Shown here: positions 31,485 through 38,909 of the stretch, piece after piece
Numbering within the stretch: position 1 is the stretch's first letter
How the letters are laid out: the number at the start of each line of letters is the position of its first letter
Assembly: GCA_021203545.1 (NCBI GenBank)
Contig: JAJQAZ010000091.1
Location: 1 to 38,909, forward strand
Source: Tannerellaceae bacterium
Lineage (GTDB): Bacteria > Bacteroidota > Bacteroidia > Bacteroidales > Tannerellaceae
DNA length: 38,909 nt
Direction: 5' to 3'
Notes under the pieces: model-generated
Seen by the model: only the letters and a program-made list of their open reading frames with translations
Database searches by the model: none
Told to the model about the DNA's origin: nothing
Made by a program: the position numbers and the translations under genes

Positions 31485-33509
31485 TTATCTCAACGTATAC
31501 GAGACCCCTCCGGCCAGCCAAAAACCGGCCTGGGGCGTATTGGTGAGGTCGTAATATGTTGTATTATATAAATTATTCATCGTCAGGTGAAATGTTACAT
31601 CCTTATACCGGTAGTTCATTCGCACATCCAGGGTTGAGAATCCCGGGTAAGGCATTATTACCTTTTCACCGTTCAATAGTTCATCATATCCTCCCATTCG
31701 TTTTTGAATACGGAAATACCAATCCAAATCCAAGCAGGAAAATAACTGATGATTCAGTTTCACCGTAAATTTATCCCGGAGATAATTTTGGGCATACCGG
31801 GATAGTTCACCCTGCGTATCTGCCTCCTGATGCATACGGGTATAGTCTGCCGATAAAGCCGAACGTTCTCCCAGGGCAGGAATCCACCGGTATAACCGGA
31901 ACTTTATACCGGCTTCTATCCCTTGAGTGTTCACCTTTGTATGGTTCCACGACTTATCTTTTCCGGTTTCCGGTATCTGTATCCAGTCAATTACATTCCT
32001 TCCCCACATCATAAAACCTGTCAGATATGCGCTTACGGCAGACGTATTATATTTAAGGCCCACATCCCACGATTGCGAATATTCGGGTTCCAGGCCTTCG
32101 GTGCCTTCGTGTGTTTCGGTTGTATAGTACAGATCGGTAAAGGTAGGCATCCGAGTTGATTTACTCCAGGAGGTATATATTTTTAGAGGATCAGCCGGAC
32201 GGTAACTTAAATTGACAGAGGGCAAAAATTTATAGGTGCCATTAAGTAACGTATTGTGATTTATCAATACGCCTGCCGACAACAGGAAACGTTGCCAACC
32301 GGCTGTATGCTCCAGACCCACACTGGTATTGGTGCGGGCATCATATTTAGTATAACGCCTGTGGGGAGCCACCATTGTTTTTCCCAATACATTACTCATA
32401 ATTTCTTCGCGGCGTACTTCTGTACCCAGGCTGGTAGTGCCCAGAATGGAGGCATAGGAAAAGATCAGATTGCCCCCATAGGTATCATTCCGGTGATAAT
32501 TGACCGTATTATCCGGATTACTTCGTATCAGGTCAAACCGGTCGTGATGACGGCTCCAGTAAACAATAGGGATTATTTTCAGACGCGAGCCGAACTCGCC
32601 TTTTACGGAGGTAATATAGGTTTGTGTTTCTTCGTACTGATCGGGAAATTTATAGGAATAAAAGGTATTGGCTGCATACCGTTTATCATTGTACCCCAGG
32701 CTGAAATCCAGTTTATTATTCTCTTTCAGGTTCAACCGTGTTTGCCAGAGAAGATTATAAATTGAATAGTCTGTATTTCACGGTATCCATCAGAAGAATT
32801 ATGCCCGCCGGAAAGGGAATGGGTAGCTATTCCGGTATGGGCAGTACCCCGGATTTCCAGCCCTTTCAGATTATGCATTCCCCCCCCCCTCTATTTTAGC
32901 ATATAAAGGTGTATCTGCATTTTTTTTAGTAATAATATTCACTCCGCCGGAAAAAGCGCTCGAACCATAGACAAGTGCGGAAGGCCCATGAATAATTTCA
33001 ATACGTTCGATGTCGGAAAGATTAACAGGAAGGTCAAAACTGTAATGCCCGGTATGGGCGCTGGTGAGGTTAACTCCGTTTAAAAGAATTGCGGTTTGGT
33101 CGAAAGTTCCGCCTCGTAGGGATATATCCGCCTGCACACCATGTCCGCCACGTTGCAGGATATCCACATTAGCGAAATAAACTAACAGATCCTGAATACT
33201 TTGGGCAGGCGCCTGCTCAATCTCTGTTTTAGTGATCACACTAACCAGTTTTGCCGACTGGTTCAACGGAGTTTCTACCTTCGAAGCGGTAACCATGACC
33301 TCTTCCAACTCCTGTTCCATTACTTTTTGTTGCTGCTCTCCTGCCGCATTTTGTGCAGACGCATCAGGTATACACATGGCTGTTAATACACAACCCGCCA
33401 CTACACCGATGTTCACTACCCGGTGCAAACTACAAAAGGCACCGTACCCTTTCCGCATAAATCGCTTGAAACGGTAAACGGATCGCCCGTTCATTTGTTT
33501 TTCTTTCAT
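31485..33509 (-). pseudogene. TonB-dependent receptor, BtuB-like, two frameshifts
   Basis: The first part encodes a signal segment, then the plug domain: ELEEVMVTASKVETPLNQSA, PAQSIQDLLVYFANVDILQR, QADISLRGGTFDQTAILLNG and GPSALVYGSSAFSGGVNIIT. The frame breaks at a run of ten C on the plus strand (32880-32889); nine would join it to HNLKGLEIRGTAHTGIATHS. A second break near 32783 is repaired by one extra A (GAAAAT), giving NTDYSIYNLLWQTRLNL. The barrel then runs to a normal end FWLAGGVSYTLR. Both lesions are single-base homopolymer changes: phase variation, decay or sequencing error. The plug resembles cobalamin-type receptors, but no cobalamin riboswitch is seen. The ATG at 33509 is chosen because 33533 would lie at or before the predicted transcription start. 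Confidence 0.85.
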
Positions 33510-33535
33510 TTGTAATAAAGTTAAAATTATCACGG

Positions 33536-33553
33536 CAAAAGTAATTATATTTG
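33536..33553. promoter_or_regulatory. Back-to-back divergent -7 elements
   Basis: The minus strand TACTTTTG at 33536-33543 (for the TonB receptor) and the plus strand TATATTTG at 33546-33553 (for the oxidoreductase) both fit TAnnTTTG and are only 2 bp apart. Each polymerase would cover the other's start, so use of the two promoters should be mutually exclusive. Confidence 0.55.
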
Positions 33554-33575
33554 CCTAAACAAAGACAATAATATC

Positions 33576-34684
33576 ATGAATAGACCTTGTAAAATTATTA
33601 TTCTGTTAATTAGTACACTATTAACAGTAACATCAGGAAAGATGAATGCGCAATCCGGAAAGCCTCTGCGTCTGGGAGTAGCGGGAGTATCGCACGGACA
33701 TATCTGGGAAGTAGTAAGCCGGTTAGACCGGGGTGATTTTATTATTACGGGAGTTGCAGAATCTGACGATGAATTACGGAATAAAAATGCATTGACCGGT
33801 AAAATCGCACCGGAACTCTTTTTTGCCGGTCTGGAAGAGATGTTAGATAAAACAAAGCCGGAAGCTGTTATTGTTTATGAATCCATATACGATCATTTAC
33901 GGGTGGTTGAGGCCTGTGCACCCCGGGGAATTCATGTAATGGTTGAAAAACCATTAGCTGTAAGTATGGAACATGTGAACCGCATGGCCGGATTGGCTAA
34001 GCAATACAATATTCACCTGCTTACAAATTATGAAACTACCTGGTATAATACCAATCACGATGCATATCGCCTGATTGGCGAAGAGGCTATCGGATCCATT
34101 AACCGGATTAATGTATACGACGGCCATGAGGGGCCTATAGAGATAGGATGCGGGAAAGAATTTACTGACTGGCTTACCGATCCGGTATTAAATGGAGGAG
34201 GTGCCGTTATTGATTTTGGTTGCTACGGGGCTAATCTGGCTACCTGGTTATTGAATGGCGAAAGGCCGGAAAGTGTATATGCTGTATTACAGCAACAAAA
34301 AAACCGGATATATACCCCCTTGTAGACGACGACGCAACCATTGTTTTGAAATATCCGCAGGCAACAGTGCAGATTATGGCCTCGTGGAACTGGCCCATAT
34401 CGCGCAAAGATATGCATATTTACGGGAGTAAAGGCTATATTTACCAGGATACCCCCAACCGGATGCGCGTATATACTAACCAAAAAGAGGAAGCAGTTAG
34501 TTCTCCTGCCCTTCAACCGCCCTATAATGATTCGTTTTACTTTCTCCGGGCTGTGGTTCGCAATGAGATTACGCTGCCTCCCTATGACCTGTCGGGGTTA
34601 GATAATAATCTGGTTGTTATGGAGATATTAGACGCAGCCATACGCAGCGCCCGGAGTGGCGAAGTTATTTCTCTTTGTTATTAA
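33576..34684 (+). pseudogene. Gfo/Idh/MocA-family oxidoreductase, one frameshift
   Basis: The first 249 codons start with a hydrophobic signal-like segment (IIILLISTLLTVTSGKMNAQ), then the Rossmann fold LGVAGVSHGHIWEVVSRLDR, and VMVEKPLAVSMEHVNRMA with the Lys of the E-K-P motif. The domain GKEFTDWLTDPVLNGGGAVI follows. The frame breaks at AAAAAAA (34293-34300 region). With eight A it continues KKPDIYPLVDDDATIVLKYP to the C-terminus DAAIRSARSGEVISLCY. Members exported to the periplasm act on sugars or glycans by NAD-dependent chemistry. The substrate is unknown. The 3' end overlaps the convergent DUF4833 gene by 20 bp. Confidence 0.85.
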
Positions 34685-35171
34685 CCCGTTCAAAAAGAGT
34701 TTCTCCGGAAGCTATATCCACCCCGGTAAGTTCTACATATTCTACACTCAGGGAATTACCGGGTTTGGCTTTTACATAAAGTTTTTCAAGAATAGCCGTT
34801 TGTCCGTCTATTTCAATAGTGCAAACATAACGGTCCTCTATACGCTGCACAGTTAATACCCTGCCGGGATAGGCAGTCAGGGTTATCCGGCTGCTATCTT
34901 CTCCCTGCGAAACGGTTTTATATCCATAGGCAAACCGTTTTTCTATCCCGGACAATCCGTTTACATGGCCGGGATTATCTTCCTGGTTTACCCAATATAC
35001 ATCCAGAGGCTTTTTAGTATCCAGCTTCCCTTCTACCAGATTTGCATCATAACAAACCAGGTTCCGGTTTTTACTCCGTTCTATATGGAAAAGACGTTTT
35101 TCCGATGTTACTCCTTTTTCCTGTGCAGAAAGAAATAAAGGAAAAAACAAACATACTATCAGATACTTCAT
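34665..35171 (-). CDS. DUF4833 family secreted protein
   Basis: A 168-residue protein with a signal peptide (MKYLIVCLFFPLFLSAQ, cut near Ala-Gln). The body contains KRLFHIERSKNRNLVCYDAN and PLDVYWVNQEDNPGHVNGLS, then RFAYGYKTVSQG, which match DUF4833, a family common in Bacteroidetes with no known function. Sequence and length look normal, and the frame is intact, unlike its neighbours on both sides. It ends inside the 3' end of the convergent oxidoreductase gene. Confidence 0.82.
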   Translation of the reverse strand: MKYLIVCLFFPLFLSAQEKGVTSEKRLFHIERSKNRNLVCYDANLVEGKLDTKKPLDVYWVNQEDNPGHVNGLSGIEKRFAYGYKTVSQGEDSSRITLTAYPGRVLTVQRIEDRYVCTIEIDGQTAILEKLYVKAKPGNSLSVEYVELTGVDIASGETLFERVNNKEK

Positions 35172-35283
35172 AGATTTGTATAATTAGGAGGCACAAAGAT
35201 AGAAAGCCCTAACCAATTTCACCCTAACAGAAAATGAAAGTTTTCGTTCTTTTTGAAAATACATAGTGAATTTACCCCTTTTT

Positions 35284-35385
35284 GCTGGCGCAGATTTAAA
35301 TCTGTGCCTTAATTAACTGGCGGTAAAGAAGCACGGATTGGTTAAGGCCGATTTTCAATTCGGAAATCCGCACCGGCAAATAACA
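35284..35385. repeat. Dispersed repeat with GCGCAGATTTAAATCTGTGC core, copy B
   Basis: The palindromic core is at 35288-35307, preceded by CTG. The following GGTAAAGAAGCACGGATTGG and TTAAGGCCGA, then ATTCGGAAAT, align with copy A at 31354-31445. The GGTTAAGGCCGAT part also resembles the loop of the 14857-14889 hairpin. It accounts for most of the 278-bp gap between DUF4833 and the LytTR gene. Confidence 0.7.
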
Positions 35386-35449
35386 TTAAACACGTTTTTC
35401 TTTAGTTGACAAAATTGTCCTCTCTATACCCTGATCTTTCAAAGAACGA

Positions 35450-36234
35450 TCAGGTTTTCTTCCAGATGCTTTTTTCGGCTTTAGATAAAGGGATTCCAAT
35501 TGTATCAAATGGGGGGGATAAAGCGGCACTCGCTGTTTTTTATCGTTTGCAGGTAATAGATATTAACAATGAAAGATTGATTGGTGCGCCTGAATGCTTC
35601 ATCACAATTAATAATATCTTTTGCCGTTATGTTCTTTTTAATATTAATAAAGGTACCGTTTACCATATGTGCTTTCCATTGTTTAGTCGCTGCATGGTAG
35701 GAAAAGAACACAACTTCATTTACCCGTACGACCCGTTTAATCGAATTGGAGGTTATCAATATTACTTTATTATAAGGCATCAACGGATATAACGCTTTTG
35801 AAAAGTCGGGTGTCCGGTTTTCTTTTTTTTGCTCTTTCTTTATAGAATCTGTTCACAATGGATTCCAGTTCTTTTTTATCTATCGGTTTTTTGTCTATCG
35901 GTTTCAGTAAACAGTCAAATACAGATTTGCGCACTGCCTGAAGGACATAGGAAATATTGCTGGTAGTAAAAAATACAACCTGCATCTTCCAGTCAATAGA
36001 ATCACGTATACTGTCCAACAGAGTTACTCCGTCTGTATCCGGTAATTGAATATCTAAAAATAACAGATCCGGCTTCTTATTTAAAATTAATCTTTTCCCC
36101 ATTGCACCGACTTTAGAAGTTCCTACTATCTCTAAATCAGGATAGGTCTTCAAAATCAGCATCAATTCATCGATTTCCATTTCGTCATTATCAATAATGG
36201 CAACACGGAAGGGTCCCTCATTATTCTCCATCAT
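35450..36234 (-). pseudogene. LytTR-family response regulator, two homopolymer frameshifts
   Basis: The N-terminal part is a receiver: RVAIIDNDEMEIDELMLILK with the acidic Asp pair, the phosphoacceptor in DLLFLDIQLPDTDGVTLLDS, FFTTSNISYVLQA, and Lys in CLLKPIDKKPI. The frame breaks at eight A (plus strand T-run 35823-35830). With seven it reads on through NRTPDFSKALYPLMPYNKVI into the LytTR DNA-binding domain (KRVVRVNEVVFFSYHAATKQ and FRRTNQSFIVNIYYLQTIKN). A second break at seven G (35511-35517), if six, gives FDTIGIPLSKAEKSIWKKT and a stop at 35450. No sensor histidine kinase is next to it. Both lesions are single-base runs. Confidence 0.8.
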
Positions 36235-36292
36235 TGGTTAATTTTATTTCCAAACGAAAATAGGGACGTTATACTAATACCACAAACGACAT

Positions 36293-36317
36293 CCCCGGAT
36301 ATTTATACTATCCGGGG
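36293..36317. promoter_or_regulatory. Perfect 9-bp palindrome between poxB and LytTR gene
   Basis: CCCCGGATA and TATCCGGGG (36293-36301 and 36309-36317) flank a 7-base loop. It lies past the poxB stop and about 60 bp upstream of the LytTR start. No T-run follows in the minus direction, so an operator or a weak terminator are both possible. Confidence 0.45.
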
Positions 36318-36381
36318 GAATATCGTGGATATTTAACGGGAAAAGCGGATTATTTTACATTTTTAGATATGTAAAAAAGAA

Positions 36382-38121
36382 TTAAAAGACTTCTTTGATG
36401 TGCCTTTTATTTGAATCAAACGTGTCTTTTATTTCTCCAATCCGTCCATCAATCAACAATTTGTACATCGCCTGCGCAAAACCTGTCATTTGCTGAAACT
36501 CTATTTTAGGCGGCATAGCCAACGCATCCGGGTCGGTATTAATATTGACCAGCACGGGCCCTTTCGTATTAAACACTTTTTCTAAAACAGGATATACCTC
36601 TTCCGGGTCGTTCACATTATAACCGGGCATTCCCATAGACATCGCCACACGCGAGAAATCAGGATTATACATATCTGTCTGCCAATCCGGTAATCCGGCT
36701 ACTTCCATTTCCAGTTTTACCATTCCTAAGGAACGGTTATTGAAAACAATCAGTTTCACCGGCAATTTATATTGTACAATCGTAGCCAGATCGCCCAATA
36801 ACATAGACAAACCTCCATCGCCACACAGGGCTACAACCTGCCTGTCCGGAAATGCCAGTGCCGCACCAATAGCCTGTGGCATTGCATTGGCCATAGAACC
36901 GTGGTTAAATGACCCGATCATTTGACGTTTTCCGGTTGCCTGCAGGTAGCGGGCGCCCCATACACAGGTCATTCCGGTATCTACCGTAAATATGGCATCA
37001 TCTGCTGCCAATGTATTTACTGTACACATGGTATATTCGGGTGATATTTTACCCTCTTTACCTTTTATTTTCATCACTTCGTCCAGATCTTTCCGGGTTT
37101 TTTCGTAAGTTTTCAGGTGTTTATCCAAAAATTTCGTATCATTTTTCTGCCTTATCAACGGCAGTAATTCCTGTAATGTACATTTAACATCTCCGCAAAC
37201 ACCCTGGGCTACATGTACCCTGCGCCCTAACCGTTCTGCATTAATATCTACCTGAATAACATGGGTATCATCCGGAAGGAAATTTTCATAGGGAAAATCT
37301 GTACCCAACATAAGCAATACTTCCGCATCCATAATGCTCTGGTAACCGGAAGGCATACCTAACAGGCCGGTAAGCCCTACCTCATTCGGGTTATCATACT
37401 GGATTTCCATTTTACTTTTAAAGGTATAAACCACCGGGGCATTCAGTAACCGGGATAATTCCACCAATTCTTTATGTGCCTCTTTGGCTCCTATACCGCA
37501 AAAAAGGGTTATTTTATCCGAATTATTCAGTACTTCCGCCATGCGGGCAATCTCTTCCGGTTGAGGAATCACACAGGGTGTGGATGCAAACACATCCACA
37601 GAAGTGAGGCTACCTTTCTCATCCTGTGCCGACAGGTCTCCCGGCAATCCTATGACTCCTACTCCACGGCGTGAAATTGCAGCCTGCATAGCTCCCTGCA
37701 TCATACGGGGAAATTGTACCGGATTAACCGCAATCTGATTGCAATGGCTGCAATCGTCAAACAAACGTATTGTATTGGTTTCCTGAAAAAATTGTGTACC
37801 CATTTCGAAAGAGGGTAAAGTAGATGTGATGGCTAATACAGGCGCCCCCGAGCGATGTGCATCATATAAACCATTGATTAAATGTACATGTCCGGGACCA
37901 CTACTACCGGCACAACAAGCTAAGCTCCCATGCAATTGTGCTTCCGCAGCGGCTGCAAATGTCCCAGTCTCTTCATGACGCACGTGGATCCATTCGATCT
38001 TACCGTTTCTACGCACGGCATCATTGACATGGTTCAGGCTATCGCCTGTAACTGCATATATACGCCTGACGCCTGCCTTAACCAGCATGTCTACTAATTT
38101 TTCCGATATATTCTTTGCCAT
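36382..38121 (-). CDS. poxB: Pyruvate oxidase/dehydrogenase (cytochrome or quinone type), PoxB-like
   Basis: A 579-residue thiamine-diphosphate enzyme, collinear with E. coli PoxB, which converts pyruvate to acetate and CO2 and passes electrons to quinone. The catalytic Glu50 is in EWIHVRHEETGTFAAAAEAQ. GSSGPGHVHLINGLYDAHRS, the FAD-region HVIQVDINAERLGRR and GVCGDVKCTL, GSFNHGSMANAMPQAIGAAL, and the thiamine-diphosphate motif CGDGGLSMLLGDLATIVQYK with LIVFNN are present. The C-terminal region (GFAQAMYKLLIDGRIGEIKD) corresponds to the E. coli membrane-binding tail but is more polar. The gene is intact. Confidence 0.93.
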   Translation of the reverse strand: MAKNISEKLVDMLVKAGVRRIYAVTGDSLNHVNDAVRRNGKIEWIHVRHEETGTFAAAAEAQLHGSLACCAGSSGPGHVHLINGLYDAHRSGAPVLAITSTLPSFEMGTQFFQETNTIRLFDDCSHCNQIAVNPVQFPRMMQGAMQAAISRRGVGVIGLPGDLSAQDEKGSLTSVDVFASTPCVIPQPEEIARMAEVLNNSDKITLFCGIGAKEAHKELVELSRLLNAPVVYTFKSKMEIQYDNPNEVGLTGLLGMPSGYQSIMDAEVLLMLGTDFPYENFLPDDTHVIQVDINAERLGRRVHVAQGVCGDVKCTLQELLPLIRQKNDTKFLDKHLKTYEKTRKDLDEVMKIKGKEGKISPEYTMCTVNTLAADDAIFTVDTGMTCVWGARYLQATGKRQMIGSFNHGSMANAMPQAIGAALAFPDRQVVALCGDGGLSMLLGDLATIVQYKLPVKLIVFNNRSLGMVKLEMEVAGLPDWQTDMYNPDFSRVAMSMGMPGYNVNDPEEVYPVLEKVFNTKGPVLVNINTDPDALAMPPKIEFQQMTGFAQAMYKLLIDGRIGEIKDTFDSNKRHIKEVF

Positions 38122-38188
38122 ATCTGTTTATTTTCTGAATAAACTGATATAGCCTTTGAAAAGTTTAAAAGAGAAGAGAAAGGTTGAA

Positions 38189-38863
38189 TTAATTATTTTT
38201 TTTCCAATCTGAATAGAAAAGTATGGCGTCTATAAGAGAGTCATTTGTAATTTCACCATTCTGTATTTTATCTGACAACTCCTCACAATCCTGAAAATAT
38301 TTTGCTCCTACTGCCCTGAAATGCTGATTTGAACCATATCCGGAGCCGGGAGACAAAGATATACGGGTTGGATAAAGCTCATCGGGTCTTTGCACGTACA
38401 CCCAAAGATTAGGAGCAATACCCTCCATTAAATAGTCTACCGGGCGACTATAATGCTGATTTATATTGTATTGCTGAGAAATCATGAATAATTCAAGATT
38501 TTCCAGATCAACCAGACTGACCATCCACTTGGGTTGATCGTTCACTTCCGGCTTCTCATCCCTAATACTTTTATATTCAAAACTGGGTTGATATACCAAT
38601 TTAACAGCTGAGTTCTCTCTCGCTCCTTTTTTCCAGGTACGCATTTCTTCTATATCTGAACTTTTTATAGTCTGTTTCACGTTTCCTATAAAAAGATCTA
38701 TGGACTCACTATTTACATAAGGCATTGTAATCTCTCCTTTATATACAATTCCGCTTTTAGTACGAATTTCAGCGTTTACCTTTTCCAAATCATCAGATAA
38801 AGAAGCGTTAGCCATACATATAGTAAGCTGAAACATCAAAATCACAACAAATATTTTCTTCAT
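38189..38863 (-). CDS. Secreted protein of unknown function
   Basis: A 224-residue protein that I do not recognise. It begins with a clear signal peptide (MKKIFVVILMFQLTICMANA, cleavage near Ala-Asn-Ala). The mature part starts with a stretch that reads like a small beta barrel, VNAEIRTKSGIVYKGEIT, similar to repeats that describe membrane surface or translated-lipid binding but too weak to name. WKKGARENSAVKLVYQPSFE and PGSGYGSNQHFRAVGAKYFQ look structured. The end DAILFYSDWKKNN is polar. There is one Cys in the mature chain. It is 67 bp upstream of poxB on the same strand; a functional tie is not shown. Only 46 bases lie beyond its start. Confidence 0.7.
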   Translation of the reverse strand: MKKIFVVILMFQLTICMANASLSDDLEKVNAEIRTKSGIVYKGEITMPYVNSESIDLFIGNVKQTIKSSDIEEMRTWKKGARENSAVKLVYQPSFEYKSIRDEKPEVNDQPKWMVSLVDLENLELFMISQQYNINQHYSRPVDYLMEGIAPNLWVYVQRPDELYPTRISLSPGSGYGSNQHFRAVGAKYFQDCEELSDKIQNGEITNDSLIDAILFYSDWKKNN

Positions 38864-38909
38864 TTCAAAAATCGTTTCAGTTTATTTATAAAAATCCAGA
38901 CAATTAATC

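Noticed and set aside
30553-31571. Several plus-strand frames of 60-100 codons after the second nitroreductase gene
   Set aside because: They run through the repeat array and REP-like hairpins, with composition dictated by those repeats.
33509-33575. Cobalamin riboswitch before the BtuB-like receptor
   Set aside because: The whole space to the divergent gene is too short (about 66 bp) for a B12 riboswitch of about 200 bases.
35406-35792. A 128-codon plus-strand frame
   Set aside because: It is the antisense of the LytTR domain, whose minus-strand frames match a known family.

Overview
The window reads as a Bacteroidales chromosome segment, most likely from a gut or oral relative of Parabacteroides, Tannerella or Dysgonomonas. 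The support is protein-level: a Bacteroidales-type rpmB-rpmG-DUF4295 cluster, DUF4833, a GxxExxY protein, PstS with a Bacteroidetes-style sequence, and a HemC-CobA-HemD fusion. It also shows promoters of the Bacteroidetes type (TAnnTTTG at -7) and starts that mostly lack Shine-Dalgarno sequences. I cannot fix the genus from sequence alone. No rRNA, tRNA or CRISPR was seen.

Layout. 0-5.2 kb: a DUF2264 protein, then a PstSCAB-type ABC importer with no phoU, split by an intergenic repeat. 5.4-13.5 kb: one long co-directional operon for the siroheme precursor pathway and assimilatory sulfate reduction (hemC-cobA-hemD fusion, hemB, hemL, cysD, cysN, cysH), ending in an orphan NarL/LuxR-type response regulator. 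13.6-14.8 kb: an outer-membrane porin-like barrel. 14.9-26.9 kb, minus strand: core housekeeping genes (folD, ffh, ridA, rlmB, a GxxExxY nuclease-like gene inside inverted repeats, recN, coaBC, yqhD, a DEDDh exonuclease, dnaN, DUF4295, rpmG, rpmB). 27.2-30.6 kb: redox and stress genes (glutathione peroxidase, two nitroreductases, a DJ-1/PfpI protein, a flavodoxin). 30.6-36.2 kb: a decayed or badly sequenced stretch (YiiX remnant, a 22-23 bp tandem array, a broken TonB receptor, a broken Gfo/Idh oxidoreductase, DUF4833, a broken LytTR regulator). 36.4-38.9 kb: poxB and a secreted protein of unknown function.

Main result. The pst-like operon, the hem-cys operon and the porin appear to share one promoter design. 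Each has a palindrome TACCA-N6-TGGTA (or a one-mismatch version) centred about 54 bp upstream of a TAnnTTTG-like element, and a second, often weaker, palindrome about 22-23 bp further downstream. The geometry is that of a 7-2-7 NarL-type binding site, and a NarL-type regulator is the last gene of the hem-cys operon. I infer a single regulon joining an outer-membrane channel, an ABC oxyanion importer and sulfate reduction. This raises the possibility that the PstSCAB-like importer carries sulfate or another sulfur oxyanion rather than phosphate.

The same pathway carries lesions here: a short out-of-frame deletion in hemL, an Arg in place of the catalytic Cys of the APS reductase CysH, and a one-base frameshift at the end of cysD. 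Several other genes carry single-base homopolymer frameshifts, so sequencing error must be excluded before calling decay.

The intergenic DNA is unusually rich in repeats. These include a gene-carrying inverted-repeat element and what looks like its gene-less relative, hairpin-dense REP-like elements, nested inverted repeats, and the eight-unit array.
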